Below the pieces are notes generated by a model, which made no database searches, was not told the origin of the DNA, and saw nothing but the letters and a program-made list of their open reading frames with translations. A stretch of DNA of 64,000 bases from Modestobacter sp. VKM Ac-2977 (GTDB lineage: Bacteria > Actinomycetota > Actinomycetes > Mycobacteriales > Geodermatophilaceae): positions 218,060 to 282,059 of the forward strand of contig NZ_JAPVBQ010000003.1 in the NCBI RefSeq assembly GCF_026968045.1, given 5' to 3'. Positions 16,961 through 26,513 of this stretch are shown here, piece after piece (positions within the stretch are counted from its first letter, which is position 1; each line of letters opens with the position of its first letter). A program made the position numbers and the translations under genes.

Positions 16961-19236
16961 ACCGGGCTCCGGGTGGGCGGCAGGCCGGCCGCCTCGTCCG
17001 CGGCGGGAACCGGCTCGCCGCGCCGGCGGCGCAGCACGAAGCGCACCCCCCGGCGCAGGAAGAGCAGGGCCAGCAGTGCGGCGGCGCCGAGGGTGATCGC
17101 CAGGGTGACCGGGCCGTACGCGGTGCTCCGCACCTGGAGCTGCACCGGCTCGCCCAGCGGGCCACCGGCCGGCGTGGTCAGCCGTGCGGTGACGGCGAAC
17201 CCGCCGGACTGCTGGACGTCGGCGGGCACCTCGACCGTGGTGAGCGACTCCGGCTCCAGCGTCTGCACGCCGATGTCCTCGGTGTCCAGACCGACGTTGC
17301 TGCGGGTCTGCAGGTCCAGCCGCACGTCGACGGCGAAGGGCAGGTCGTTGCGCACGGTGAGCACCAGCGGCGCGTCGCTGGAGGCGAGGGTGTAGGTCCC
17401 GTCGGCCGGGGAGACGAGGGTGACCTGCTCGCGGAGCCGGGCGACGGTGCCCCGCAGGTCGGTGACCACGGACTGGAACACCTCCGGCTCCCCCCGCCAC
17501 TGCGCGGACGCCGCCCGGGCGATCGCCGCGTCGTACCCGGCGAGCGCCTCGTCGGCGTCGCCGACCACGGCGGCGGCGAAGTCGTCCCGCACCCGCGAGG
17601 TCTCCACGATCCCGGCCATCGTCGCGGCCGGCAGCCGGACGTCCGGGTCGGTGCCGGTCAGCTCCCCGACGTCGGCGGCCGGGCCGTCGGCCGTTGCGGC
17701 CACCGAGAACGGGACCAGCCACGGCTGGGTGTACGTGTCGGTCATCATCGCGGCCACGGTGCCCGGGTCCGGGTCGACCCAGCGGGGTGGGGCGACGAGC
17801 ACGGTCGAGCCGTCGCCGTCGGCCTGCTGGGTGTGCAGCGCCGCGAGCTCGGCCAGGTAGCGCTGTTCGACGAGTCGCCCCGCCCCCGGCTGGAGGGTCG
17901 CGACCTCGACGGCCTCGGCCAGTTCCCCGTCGGCGACCAGCGTGGTGACCGGCCCACCGTCGGTGGTCAGGTCGCCGCGGGCGGCGGCCGGGTCGCCGTC
18001 GTCCCCCACCGCTCGGCTGCCGTCGGTCAGTCCGTCCTCGGCCAGCACCACGGTGCCGACCCCGCCGGCGACCAGGGTGGCCAGGGTGGGCTCGTCCACG
18101 GTGCCACCGGCCGGCCAGGCCAGGTCGGTGCGCGGCTCCACCCCGAGCACCTCCTCCACGATCTCGGCCCCGGCGCCGGTCTCCCCGGTCGGGCCGGCCG
18201 CGGGCGCCGGGACCAGGGCCCCGTCCGCGGTGCTGGGCTGACGGGCGGTGCCCTCACCCGGCAACGCGCGGAGGAGGGCCTCCGGTCGGCCGGCCGCGAC
18301 CAGTGCGTCGGCGTCGACGTCGGCGTACGGGAGGGCCACCACGTCGTGGTCGGCGGCCAGTCGGCGCAGCCGCTCCAGCAGTTCGGCCGCGTCGGCGGTG
18401 CCCGTGCCCTCCTCGCCGTCCGCCAGGTAGGGGCCGGCGGCCATGGCCGCCAGCTCCTCGAGCAGCGCCGGATCGACGGCGAGGGTCACCGGCACGACGG
18501 GCTCGGTCTCCGCCGGCGTCGGAGCCGTGGTGCGGGGCAGCTGCTCGACCGCCTCCAGGACCCGGTCCAGCCGGCCGCCCTCGGCCACCTGGGCGGCGAG
18601 CGCGTCGTCGGTGAAGGCGCCGGTGGCGTCCCGGTGCGGGCGGTCGGTGATCGGCCAGAGCCACGCCACGCCCGTCCGGGTCGCCGGCACCGCAGGCTGG
18701 ACGACGAGGTGGGTGGACAGCTCGGCCACCCGCTCGGTGATGCCGTCGGCACGGGTGCCGTTGACGTTGACCAGGAGCGGGTACACGCCGTCGGTGGTGA
18801 GCTGCAGCGCGTCGGCGGTGCTGGGGTAGGTGAACGTGACCTCCTCCCCCGGCTCGAGCTCGTCCGAGGACACCTCGAGGAAGGACGTGGTCGCCGCAGT
18901 GTGGTCTCCGGGCCGGGCGAGGTCGGCGGCGAGCCCGCTCCGCGAGGTCAGCACCTCACCCCGCTGCAGCCGCACCGACAGGTCCTCGTAGGTCTCGGTG
19001 CTGTCGTTGCGCAGGGTGGCGGTGACCTCGACGGCGGCGCCGGGGGTGACGGTGCGCGGTTCCAGCCGGTCCAGGGTCAGCTCCAGGGGCCGGTCGGCCG
19101 ACGAGTCGGTCGCGCGGCCGGCGTCGCCGGGCGCGGCGGAGGCGGCCGGGGCGCCCAGCAGCCCGCTGACGACGGTCACGAGGGCGCCGAGCAGCACCTG
19201 CCGGCCGCCGGCGCGGCCGGCGGCCCGCCGGGTCAC
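16957..19236 (-). CDS. DUF6049 family secreted, membrane-anchored protein
   Basis: The 759-residue protein begins with a signal peptide ([21 protein letters not shown]), continues as a large extracytoplasmic region with beta-sandwich-like stretches ([20 protein letters not shown]), and ends in one TM helix ([18 protein letters not shown]) with a basic cytoplasmic tail. It corresponds to Rv3909 of M. tuberculosis, always between the Nudix gene and murJ. Its function is unknown; coupling to murJ suggests a role in envelope synthesis. It overlaps both neighbours by 4 nt. Confidence 0.88.
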   Translation of the reverse strand: MTRRAAGRAGGRQVLLGALVTVVSGLLGAPAASAAPGDAGRATDSSADRPLELTLDRLEPRTVTPGAAVEVTATLRNDSTETYEDLSVRLQRGEVLTSRSGLAADLARPGDHTAATTSFLEVSSDELEPGEEVTFTYPSTADALQLTTDGVYPLLVNVNGTRADGITERVAELSTHLVVQPAVPATRTGVAWLWPITDRPHRDATGAFTDDALAAQVAEGGRLDRVLEAVEQLPRTTAPTPAETEPVVPVTLAVDPALLEELAAMAAGPYLADGEEGTGTADAAELLERLRRLAADHDVVALPYADVDADALVAAGRPEALLRALPGEGTARQPSTADGALVPAPAAGPTGETGAGAEIVEEVLGVEPRTDLAWPAGGTVDEPTLATLVAGGVGTVVLAEDGLTDGSRAVGDDGDPAAARGDLTTDGGPVTTLVADGELAEAVEVATLQPGAGRLVEQRYLAELAALHTQQADGDGSTVLVAPPRWVDPDPGTVAAMMTDTYTQPWLVPFSVAATADGPAADVGELTGTDPDVRLPAATMAGIVETSRVRDDFAAAVVGDADEALAGYDAAIARAASAQWRGEPEVFQSVVTDLRGTVARLREQVTLVSPADGTYTLASSDAPLVLTVRNDLPFAVDVRLDLQTRSNVGLDTEDIGVQTLEPESLTTVEVPADVQQSGGFAVTARLTTPAGGPLGEPVQLQVRSTAYGPVTLAITLGAAALLALLFLRRGVRFVLRRRRGEPVPAADEAAGLPPTRSPV

Positions 19237-19709
19237 GCGCTGTCAGCCAGGAGGCCGGGCGCGCGCTCGACCAGCGCACGCTCGTCGGCGTAGGCCAGAC
19301 GCCCGCCGAGCTCGGTCAGCGGCACCCAGGCGACCTCGGTGACCTCGACGTCGGCGTCGGACAGAGCGCCGCCGGTGGCCCGGAGCAGGAAGTGGTGGAC
19401 CGTCTTGTGGACGCGACGGCCGTCGGCGACGAACCAGAAGTCGATGATGCCCAGCGGGGCGACGACCTGGCCGATGATGCCGGTCTCCTCCGCGACCTCG
19501 CGGACGGCGGTGTCCTCCGGCGTCTCGCCCTGTTCGATGTGCCCCTTGGGCAGCGACCAGAGCAGACGACCGCGGCGGTCGGTTCGGCCGATCAGGGCGG
19601 CGCGCGGCCCGGTGACCTCGTCATCTGCGACCACCAGCCCTCCCGCCGAGGTCTCGTCGACCCGACGCAGCCGGCGGCCGGGGCGCTGCCGCCCGCCCGT
19701 CCCAGCCAT
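19233..19709 (-). CDS. Nudix hydrolase (MutT4-like)
   Basis: The 158-residue protein has a complete Nudix box, [20 protein letters not shown] followed by TGI, matching GX5EX7REUXEEXGU. It is preceded by LLWSLPKGH. It likely hydrolyses a nucleoside diphosphate derivative, substrate not predictable. The position next to the CCA enzyme and the DUF6049/murJ genes matches mutT4 of mycobacteria. The ATG at 19709 is divergent from the CCA gene, 42 nt apart. The stop overlaps the next gene by 4 nt. Confidence 0.92.
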   Translation of the reverse strand: MAGTGGRQRPGRRLRRVDETSAGGLVVADDEVTGPRAALIGRTDRRGRLLWSLPKGHIEQGETPEDTAVREVAEETGIIGQVVAPLGIIDFWFVADGRRVHKTVHHFLLRATGGALSDADVEVTEVAWVPLTELGGRLAYADERALVERAPGLLADSA

Positions 19710-19737
19710 GTCAGGAGGGTAGCGCGCGACACGGCAC

Positions 19738-19743
19738 TACCCT
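19738..19743 (+). promoter_or_regulatory. -10 element for a leaderless CCA-enzyme transcript
   Basis: TACCCT lies 8 nt upstream of the GTG start at 19752, and no ribosome binding site is visible between. The -35 is weak. It fits the leaderless pattern seen at several other genes here. Confidence 0.4.
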
Positions 19744-19751
19744 CGACCGTC

Positions 19752-21263
19752 GTGTCAACCGAGCCGTCGCGTCGCGCCCCCTCCGGCCCGACCCCACCAC
19801 CCCCGCCCGTCCCCGCGGCGGTGCAGCAGACGGTGCGCGAGCTCGTCGAGGTCTCCCCCGTGCTGGTCGCCCTCGGCGAACGGTTCTCCGCCGCCGGCCA
19901 CGAGGTGCACCTCGTGGGCGGCTCGGTGCGCGACGCGCTGCTGGCGGCCGGGACGGGACGGCCGCTGCCCACCGGCGACCTGGACCTGACCACCGACGCG
20001 CGCCCGGAGCAGACCCTCGAGGTGCTCCGGGGCTGGGCCAGTTCCACGTGGAACACCGGCATCGCCTTCGGCACGGTCGGCGCCGAGGTGCGCGGCGAGC
20101 GGGTGGAGATCACCACCTTCCGCGCCGACCGCTACGACCGGGAGTCCCGCAACCCGGAGGTCGCCTGGGGCACCTCGCTCGCCGACGACCTGGCCCGGCG
20201 TGACTTCACCGTCAACGCGATGGCGGTCTCGCTGGGCCCCGACCGCACGGTCACCGACCCCTTCGGTGGGCTGGGCGACCTGCTGGCACGGCGGCTGCGC
20301 ACTCCGGGCCGGGCGGTCGACTCCTTCGCCGACGACCCGCTCCGGATGCTGCGTGCGGTCCGGTTCGTCGCCCAGCTGGGGCTGACCCCGGACGACGAGG
20401 TGGTCGAGGCGATGACCGCCCTCGCTCCCGAGCTCGGCCGGATCACCGCCGAGCGGGTGCAGCACGAGTTCTCCCGCACGCTGCGGGGCGACGCCCCCGG
20501 CCCGGCGCTGGACCTCTTCGTCTCCACCGGCCTGGCCGACGTCGTCCTGCCCGAGCTGTCCGCGCTGCGGATGGAGATCGACGAGCACCACCAGCACAAG
20601 GACGTCTACGTCCACTCGCTGACCGTGCTGGACCAGGCGATCGCGCTGGAGGAGGCCGACCCTGCTGCGGAGTCCCCCGACCTGGTGCTGCGGCTGGCGG
20701 CGCTGCTGCACGACATCGGCAAGCCGGCCACCCGCCGGCACGAGCCGCGCGGCCGGGTCTCCTTCCACCACCACGAGGTGGTCGGCGCCAAGCTGGTGCG
20801 CAAGCGGCTGCTCGCGCTGAAGTACCCGAAGGACGTCGTCGAGGCGGTGTCCCGGCTGACCTTCCTGCACCTGCGCTTCCACGGGTACGGCAGCGGGGAG
20901 TGGACCGACTCCGCCGTCCGCCGGTACGTCACCGACGCCGGTGACCTGCTGCCGCGGCTGCACAAGCTGGTCCGGTCCGACTGCACGACCCGCAACCGGC
21001 GGCGGGCGGCGGCACTGTCGGCGACCTACGACTCGCTGGAGGAGCGGATCCAGGTGCTCTCGGAGGAGGAGAACCTCTCCCGGATCCGGCCGGACCTGGA
21101 CGGCAACCGGATCATGGAGCTGCTGGAGATCCCGCCGGGTCGCGAGGTCGGCGAGGCCTGGCGCTTCCTCAAGGACCTGCGCCTGGAGCGCGGGCCGCTG
21201 GAGCCCGAGGAGGCCGAGGCCGAGCTGCTCGCCTGGTGGCGGGCCCGCGGCCAGGTCAGCTGA
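19752..21263 (+). CDS. pcnA: CCA tRNA nucleotidyltransferase (class II, HD domain)
   Basis: Adds or repairs the 3' CCA of tRNAs. The 503 residues show VHLVGGSVRDALL and the catalytic GDLDLTTDA pair of acidic residues, RRDFTVNAMA, the RNA-binding DDPLRMLRAVRFVAQLG, and a C-terminal HD phosphohydrolase domain with LLHDIGKP. The GTG at 19752 is chosen because of the leaderless-type -10 just upstream and because longer forms would overlap the divergent Nudix gene. A parS site sits inside the gene at 20040. Confidence 0.95.
   Translation: MSTEPSRRAPSGPTPPPPPVPAAVQQTVRELVEVSPVLVALGERFSAAGHEVHLVGGSVRDALLAAGTGRPLPTGDLDLTTDARPEQTLEVLRGWASSTWNTGIAFGTVGAEVRGERVEITTFRADRYDRESRNPEVAWGTSLADDLARRDFTVNAMAVSLGPDRTVTDPFGGLGDLLARRLRTPGRAVDSFADDPLRMLRAVRFVAQLGLTPDDEVVEAMTALAPELGRITAERVQHEFSRTLRGDAPGPALDLFVSTGLADVVLPELSALRMEIDEHHQHKDVYVHSLTVLDQAIALEEADPAAESPDLVLRLAALLHDIGKPATRRHEPRGRVSFHHHEVVGAKLVRKRLLALKYPKDVVEAVSRLTFLHLRFHGYGSGEWTDSAVRRYVTDAGDLLPRLHKLVRSDCTTRNRRRAAALSATYDSLEERIQVLSEEENLSRIRPDLDGNRIMELLEIPPGREVGEAWRFLKDLRLERGPLEPEEAEAELLAWWRARGQVS
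20040..20055. promoter_or_regulatory. parS: parS site inside the CCA-enzyme gene
   Basis: AGTTCCACGTGGAACA has one mismatch to the perfect site upstream of parA and keeps the full 14-bp palindromic core. It lies 14 kb from parAB, within the coding sequence (residues S-S-T-W-N-T). Confidence 0.85.
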
Positions 21264-22589
21264 CTACGGGGTGAGCGAGACCCGCAGGGCGAGCGGGGCG
21301 TCGTCGGTGCGCCGGGCCTCGGCGCGGGCCCAGCGGCTGAACACCACGGCGGTGAGCAGGTAACCGGCGGCGATGCCGATCAGCAGGGGCCAGCTGACCC
21401 CCGACGCCGGCATCAGGAACGCCCCGGCCAGCAGCGCCGCCACGAAGGTGGCGTTGAACAGGGTGTCGTAGACGGAGAAGACCCGGCCCCGGAAGTCGTC
21501 GTCCACCGCCTCCTGGAGCGTGGTGTCGACACAGATCTTGATGCCCTGCGCGACGAACCCCAGCACGAGGACGGCGGCCACGATCGCCGCCGGCCGGAAC
21601 ACCCCGCCCAGCACCAGCTGGCCGGTGCCGCCGAGCACCAGCAGCCCGACCACCCAGGCCGCCTTGCCCCACCGGCGCACCGCCCACGGCGTCACCGCGG
21701 CCGCCAGGAGGGTGCCGACCGCGCCGGCCGCCAGCACCTGGCCCAGGCCGGCCAGCCCGCCCGGGAAGAGGCCGGTCACGTCGGCGAAGGAGTTGCGGTA
21801 GAGCAGGAGCGTCATGAGGGTCAGCAGCCCGTACAGGAGCCGGTGCACCGCCATCACCGACAGGATGGCCGTCGCCGGCGGGTGCGCCAGCATGTGCCGG
21901 GCGCCGGCCACCATCCCGTGCAGCACGTCGCGGGCGCTCACCGTGGCGGCCAGGCTGAGGTGGTCGGGGCCGAGGTGGCCGCGCGGGAAGCGGGAGACGA
22001 TGGCGGAGGCCACCAGGTAGGGCATCGCCGAGGCCAGGGCCAGACCGGCGTAGCCACCGCTACCGGAGCCGACGAGCGCGGTCGCGCCGATGGCGACCCC
22101 GCCGCCCAGCACGCCGGCCACCGCCCCGGACGTCGTGGACAGCGCGTTCGCCGAGACGAGCGAGGGTGCGTCGGTGGTGTGCGGCAGCCCGGCGGAGAGC
22201 GCGGAGAGCACGAAGCGGTTGACCGAGAACACCAACAGCCCGGCGACGTAGAACCCGATTCCCTGGATCCCGGCCAGCACGAGCGCAGCGACCGCCACCA
22301 CGAGCAGCGCGCGCACCACGTTGGCGACCAGCAGCACCTGCCGACGGCTCCAGCGGTCCAGCCACACCCCGGCGAACGGGCCGACCAGCGAGTACGGCAG
22401 CAGCAGGACGGCGAACCCGGCGGCGACGTCGATGGGGTCGGTGGCCTGCTGCGGGTTGAACAGCACCGTGCCGGCCAGCGCGGCCTGGAAGACGCCGTCG
22501 CCGAACTGCGAGGACAGCCGGGTGGCCAGCAGCCGGCGGAAGTCGGCGCGCAGCAACAGATGACGCACGGTGGTGGGCGCCTGCTGCAT
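21264..22589 (-). CDS. Major facilitator superfamily transporter
   Basis: The 441-residue membrane protein has 10-12 predicted TM helices, a typical N-terminus FRRLLATRLSSQFGDGVFQA and the MFS loop motif GVWLDRWSRRQVLLVAN between helices 2 and 3. It resembles uncharacterised drug-export-type permeases; the substrate is unknown. The ATG at 22589 is preceded by TAGTGT (22597-22602, minus strand) 7 nt upstream and has no Shine-Dalgarno sequence, so the mRNA is probably leaderless. It ends 1 nt beyond the convergent CCA gene. Confidence 0.88.
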   Translation of the reverse strand: MQQAPTTVRHLLLRADFRRLLATRLSSQFGDGVFQAALAGTVLFNPQQATDPIDVAAGFAVLLLPYSLVGPFAGVWLDRWSRRQVLLVANVVRALLVVAVAALVLAGIQGIGFYVAGLLVFSVNRFVLSALSAGLPHTTDAPSLVSANALSTTSGAVAGVLGGGVAIGATALVGSGSGGYAGLALASAMPYLVASAIVSRFPRGHLGPDHLSLAATVSARDVLHGMVAGARHMLAHPPATAILSVMAVHRLLYGLLTLMTLLLYRNSFADVTGLFPGGLAGLGQVLAAGAVGTLLAAAVTPWAVRRWGKAAWVVGLLVLGGTGQLVLGGVFRPAAIVAAVLVLGFVAQGIKICVDTTLQEAVDDDFRGRVFSVYDTLFNATFVAALLAGAFLMPASGVSWPLLIGIAAGYLLTAVVFSRWARAEARRTDDAPLALRVSLTP

Positions 22590-22698
22590 CCCAGCCACAC
22601 TACGTCGCCGGTGGCCGGGCGGCAGCCGAGGTCGGGCGGCCAGGAGGCAGGCCGATGGGCCACCCCTCCGGCTCGTCCCTGATGCACACTGGGAGGCG

Positions 22699-23370
22699 AT
22701 GAACCCGGTGCCCTCGTCACCCGATCCCGAAGGTCGTCCCGCCGCCGGCCAGGCTGCGGGGCGGGGCCGGCGTACCGGCGTACCGGCCCTGTCGGTCGGC
22801 TCACTGGACGACGTCCGGCCGGGCTCCCTGCTGGTCGCGATGCCGGCCCTGACCGACCCCACCTTCGCCGGGGCGGTCGTCTACGTCCTGGACCACGCCG
22901 ACACCGGCACCATCGGCGTCGTGCTCGGCCGGCCCAGCGAGGTCCGGATCGGCGACGTGCTGCCGGGGTGGTCGGAGCTGGCCGTGGAGCCGGGCGTCTT
23001 CCACGTCGGCGGGCCCTGCGAGGCCGACACCGCCCTGTGCCTGGCCACCCGCCGGGGCAGCACGCCGCTGCCGGACGACAGCGGGCTCCGTGAGGTCGCG
23101 GGCGCGGTGCACCTGGTCGACCTGGACAGCGACCCGGCAGAGCTGGACGGCGAGATCGGCGGTCTGCGGGTGTTCGCCGGCTACGCCGGGTGGTCGGCCG
23201 GGCAGCTGGCCGGCGAGCTGGCCGAGGGCGCCTGGGCCTGCGTCACCGGGATCCCCGCCGACGTGCTGACCGGCGCATCCGGGCCGGAGCTGTGGCGGTC
23301 GGTGCTGCGCCGCCAGTCGGGCCGGCTGGCCGTGCTATCCACCGCCCCGGCGGACCCCTCCGCCAACTGA
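22699..23370 (+). CDS. YqgE/AlgH family protein (UPF0301)
   Basis: The 223-residue protein has the family start GSLLVAMPALTDPTFAGAVVYVLDH, followed by GVVLGRP and the signature FHVGGPCEAD, and ends with RVFAGYAGWSAGQLAGEL. The biochemical role is not known. M. tuberculosis Rv0038 is the counterpart. ATG start at 22699 with GGGAGG 2-3 nt upstream. An earlier in-frame start would run into the divergent MFS gene. Confidence 0.92.
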   Translation: MNPVPSSPDPEGRPAAGQAAGRGRRTGVPALSVGSLDDVRPGSLLVAMPALTDPTFAGAVVYVLDHADTGTIGVVLGRPSEVRIGDVLPGWSELAVEPGVFHVGGPCEADTALCLATRRGSTPLPDDSGLREVAGAVHLVDLDSDPAELDGEIGGLRVFAGYAGWSAGQLAGELAEGAWACVTGIPADVLTGASGPELWRSVLRRQSGRLAVLSTAPADPSAN

Positions 23371-23440
23371 ACCGGCTCCCGGGCAGTCATGACCGCGTGT
23401 CGACTCCCGGATCCGGTCACGGCCTGGTAGGAAGGGGACC

Positions 23441-23481
23441 GCAGGAGGGGGCGACCTGGGGAAGAGGCCGCCCCCTCCTGC
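23441..23481. terminator. Bidirectional terminator
   Basis: Arms gcaggagggggcg (23441-23453) and cgccccctcctgc (23469-23481) form a perfect 13-bp stem with a 15-nt loop. It lies between the convergent yqgE-type gene and the lipoprotein gene. Confidence 0.8.
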
Positions 23482-23502
23482 TCTGTCTCCGGCCCGGCGT
23501 GG

Positions 23503-24267
23503 CTACAGGCCCAGCGCCGCCGCGATCTCCGGGTGCTCCGTGAGGCTCACCGTGTCGCTGTCGGCCGGGAGCGTGATCTCCCGCTCGCCGTGGTCGGCCA
23601 GGGTGATGGTGACCGGGACGTCCTGCAGCGTGGTGGAGTACTGAACCAGCAGCTCACTGTCGGCGGCCACGGCGATCGTCGTCCCCGTCGGGTTCTGGAA
23701 GACCGAGGCCAGCTCCCCGTTGATCGACCGGCTGCCCGCCCAGGTGTAGCCCGCGAAGGACCGCGGGTCGTCCGCCGTCGGGGCGGCGAGCTTGGGCACC
23801 ATCTGGACCAGCACGTCCAGCAGCGAGGCGGTGCCGCCGGCCTGCGTGGTGGCGATCGGGCGGCGCACGTAGGTGGCGGGCGGGAGGCCGGCGTCCTCCA
23901 GCGCCTCGGTCAGTCCGGGGACGTCGCCCTGCCAGAGGTCCGCACCGGTGAAGAAGAGGGTGCGGGTGTCCTCGGGGCGCCCGTCGGCGTAGCTGGTGAC
24001 GGCCTGCGCCCGCCCGATGCCCTCGGTGAAGTCGATCTCGCCGGTGAGCGTGAGGACGGCGCCCTCGGCGTAGGGGGCGGTCACCTCGAAGTCGGCGCCG
24101 CCCTCCTCGAGGTCGGCGGCGAGCACCTGACCGAGGACCTCGGCCTCCTGGGTGGTCACCGGGTCGCCGGGGACGCGCTGGACGGTCTCGTCCTCCCCGC
24201 ACCCGGCCAGCAGGGCCAGTGCCACCAGCAGGGAGGGCACGACCAGGGGCGGGCGACGCAGCTGCAT
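23503..24267 (-). CDS. LppX/LprAFG-like lipoprotein
   Basis: The 254 residues start with a lipoprotein signal peptide, MQLRRPPLVVPSLLVALALLAGCGEDE (lipobox LAGC, lipidated Cys23). The mature part has the half-barrel pattern of actinobacterial LppX/LprG proteins: LTGEIDFTEGIGRAQAV, DVPVTITLADHG. Such proteins carry triacylated lipids or lipoglycans to the outer envelope. Specific cargo cannot be deduced. It is a single gene framed by hairpins at 23441 and 24305. Confidence 0.8.
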   Translation of the reverse strand: MQLRRPPLVVPSLLVALALLAGCGEDETVQRVPGDPVTTQEAEVLGQVLAADLEEGGADFEVTAPYAEGAVLTLTGEIDFTEGIGRAQAVTSYADGRPEDTRTLFFTGADLWQGDVPGLTEALEDAGLPPATYVRRPIATTQAGGTASLLDVLVQMVPKLAAPTADDPRSFAGYTWAGSRSINGELASVFQNPTGTTIAVAADSELLVQYSTTLQDVPVTITLADHGEREITLPADSDTVSLTEHPEIAAALGL

Positions 24268-24304
24268 GCCCCAACACTAGGAGCCGGGCCGGGGCCCGGA
24301 CGCG

Positions 24305-24340
24305 GAACGGCCCGCACCCGGTGAGGGGTGCGGGCCGTTC
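24305..24340 (-). terminator. Terminator of ino1
   Basis: Perfect 15-bp stem: gaacggcccgcaccc (24305-24319) with gggtgcgggccgttc (24326-24340), 6-nt loop. It lies 14 nt past the ino1 stop and shields the lipoprotein gene. Confidence 0.85.
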
Positions 24341-24353
24341 GGTGCTCCTGCTG

Positions 24354-25433
24354 TCAGCGCTCGATGTCGCCGCGGATGAAGGCCTCGACGGCGTCCCGGG
24401 CCTCGCTGTCGCTGTACTGCTCCGGCGGGCTCTTCATGAAGTAGGACGACGCGGACAGGATCGGTCCGCCGATGCCGCGGTCCAGGGCGATCTTCGCGGC
24501 CCGGACGGCGTCGATGATGATGCCGGCCGAGTTCGGGGAGTCCCAGACCTCGAGCTTGTACTCCAGGTTCAGCGGGACGTCACCGAACGCGCGGCCCTCC
24601 AGGCGGACGTAGGCCCACTTGCGGTCCGAGAGCCACGGCACGTGGTCCGACGGGCCGATGTGCACGTTGCCCTTGCCCATGTCCCGGTCGACCTGGCTGG
24701 TGACCGACTGGGTCTTGGAGATCTTCTTGGACTCCAGGCGCTCCCGCTCGAGCATGTTCTTGAAGTCCATGTTGCCGCCGACGTTGAGCTGCATCGTGCG
24801 GTCCAGCTGCACGCCGCGGTCCTCGAACAGCTTGGCCAGCACCCGGTGGGTGATGGTGGCGCCGACCTGGCTCTTGATGTCGTCACCGACGATCGGCACC
24901 CCGGCGGCGGTGAACTTGTCCGCCCACTCCTTGGTGCCGGCGATGAAGACCGGCAGCGCGTTGACGAAGGCGACGCCGGCGTCGAGCGCGGCCTGCGCGT
25001 AGAACTCCGCTGCCTGCTGCGAGCCCACCGGGAGGTAGCAGACCAGCACGTCGGCGCCGGACTCCCGCAGCGCGGTGACCATGTCGACCGGCTGGTCGTC
25101 GGACTCCTCGACGATCTCGCGGTAGTACTTGCCCAGCCCGTCGAGGGTGGTGCCGCGCTGCACGGTCACGCCCAGCGGCGGCACGTCGGCGATCTTGATG
25201 GTGTTGTTCTCGCTGGCGACGATCGCCTCGGAGAGGTCGCGGCCGACCTTCTTGGCGTCGACGTCGAACGCGGCGACGAACTCGACGTCGGAGACGTGGT
25301 AGTCGCCGAACCGGACGTGCATGAGGCCGGGGACCGACGCGGTCTCGTCGGCGTCCCGGTAGTACTCGACGCCCTGGACGAGCGACGCGGCGCAGTTGCC
25401 GACGCCGACGATGGCGACCTTGACCGATGCCAT
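24354..25433 (-). CDS. ino1: myo-Inositol-1-phosphate synthase
   Basis: NAD-dependent enzyme converting glucose 6-phosphate to myo-inositol 1-phosphate, the entry to phosphatidylinositol and mycothiol. The 359 residues show the NAD loop [18 protein letters not shown], the prokaryotic-type active site [19 protein letters not shown] and [12 protein letters not shown], then [12 protein letters not shown]. Typical length for the actinobacterial form. A PadR regulator gene lies just upstream in the same direction, as in M. tuberculosis Rv0046c-Rv0047c. ATG start at 25433 with GGAGGGAG upstream. Confidence 0.96.
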   Translation of the reverse strand: MASVKVAIVGVGNCAASLVQGVEYYRDADETASVPGLMHVRFGDYHVSDVEFVAAFDVDAKKVGRDLSEAIVASENNTIKIADVPPLGVTVQRGTTLDGLGKYYREIVEESDDQPVDMVTALRESGADVLVCYLPVGSQQAAEFYAQAALDAGVAFVNALPVFIAGTKEWADKFTAAGVPIVGDDIKSQVGATITHRVLAKLFEDRGVQLDRTMQLNVGGNMDFKNMLERERLESKKISKTQSVTSQVDRDMGKGNVHIGPSDHVPWLSDRKWAYVRLEGRAFGDVPLNLEYKLEVWDSPNSAGIIIDAVRAAKIALDRGIGGPILSASSYFMKSPPEQYSDSEARDAVEAFIRGDIER

Positions 25434-25513
25434 GGACTGACTCCCTCCGACGGACCCGAGCCGGGTCCGGACTGTGTGCGATGGGTGCGGTGCAGTGGTT
25501 CGGGTGGTGCAGC

Positions 25514-26140
25514 TCAGGTGGTGCCGTCGTCCGGCGGGGTGGGCGACTGCGCTGGGGGGGTCTGGGTGGGCGACTGCTCAGCCCGGGCGGCGTCGTCGCG
25601 CTCGCTGTCGATGAGCTCGGTGAGCCAGCGGACCTCGCGGTCGACCGAGTCCAGACCGTGCCGCTGCAGCTCGAGGGTGTAGCGGTCGAGCTTCTCCTGG
25701 GTGCGGCGCAGGGAGTCCATCAGCCGGTCGCGCTGGCGCTCGACGGTGCGTCGGCGGCCCTCCAGGATGCGCAGCCGCACGTCGGCGGCGGTGTGCCGGA
25801 AGAAGGCGAGGTGGACGCCGAACCGGCCCTCGTCGTCGTATGCCTCCGGGCCGGTCTGGCTGACCAGGTCGGCGAAGCGCTCCTTGCCCTCGGCGGTGAT
25901 CGCGTAGACGACCTTCCCGCGCCGGCCGGTGAGCGCCGGGGCGTCGGCGGGCAGCAGGGACCGCGGGGTCGGGTCGTCGCTGGCGATCAGGCCGGCCACC
26001 TGCAGGCGCTTGAGCGCCGGGTAGAGCGAGCCGTAGGAGATCGAGCGGAGCCCCCCGAGGACGGCGGCCAGTTCCTTGCGGAGCTCGTAACCGTGCATCG
26101 GCGACTGCTGCAACAGGCCCAGGATGGCGAACTCGAGCAC
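25514..26140 (-). CDS. PadR family transcriptional regulator
   Basis: The 208-residue protein has an N-terminal PadR winged helix ([42 protein letters not shown]) and a C-terminal coiled-coil dimerisation segment (about 110-180), then a Pro-rich tail. The GTG at 26140 is chosen because AGGAGG lies 9 nt upstream. A perfect inverted repeat 37 nt upstream is the likely operator. Likely targets are itself, ino1 downstream and possibly the divergent ponA. Confidence 0.92.
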   Translation of the reverse strand: MLEFAILGLLQQSPMHGYELRKELAAVLGGLRSISYGSLYPALKRLQVAGLIASDDPTPRSLLPADAPALTGRRGKVVYAITAEGKERFADLVSQTGPEAYDDEGRFGVHLAFFRHTAADVRLRILEGRRRTVERQRDRLMDSLRRTQEKLDRYTLELQRHGLDSVDREVRWLTELIDSERDDAARAEQSPTQTPPAQSPTPPDDGTT

Positions 26141-26176
26141 GGCGCCACCTCCTGGTCTGCCGGCGTTCACCGGATC

Positions 26177-26197
26177 GATGTATCGGCACGATACATC
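26177..26197. promoter_or_regulatory. Putative PadR operator
   Basis: GATGTATCG and CGATACATC form a perfect 9-bp inverted repeat around a 3-nt spacer (GCA), AT-rich against its surroundings and of the ATGTATCG type used by PadR proteins. It lies in the 373-nt divergent spacer between padR and ponA, closer to padR. The rest of that spacer (26198-26513) contains no gene and no clear promoter that I can see. Confidence 0.8.
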
Positions 26198-26513
26198 TGA
26201 GCGCTGTACTGCGCGCAAGTCGGACAGTCAGTTGACGGGTGTCCCACCCGTCCCATGTCGACCTGTGGAGGAGGTCGTGAACCGCTGGTCAGTGCGTACA
26301 TTGGCGGCCGTGCCCGGACGTCGTTCGGTGGTGGACCACGCACTGGGTCGCCGGGACGCGCACCACGCGAGGACCGCCGCCAGGCGTCGTCCCGCCCGGC
26401 TGAGCTGACGCGCTCCCAGCCGACACACAGCTGAAGACGCCACCCTGGGCGCGCAGGCACCGCGAGCAGTCCGGCGCCTGAGCACCCACGACCTGCAGGA
26501 AGGGGCCCACCGC

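Noticed and set aside
26232-26260. TTGACG at 26232-26237 as a ponA promoter -35
   Set aside because: No acceptable -10 lies 16-18 nt downstream (CATGTC or ATGTCG only).
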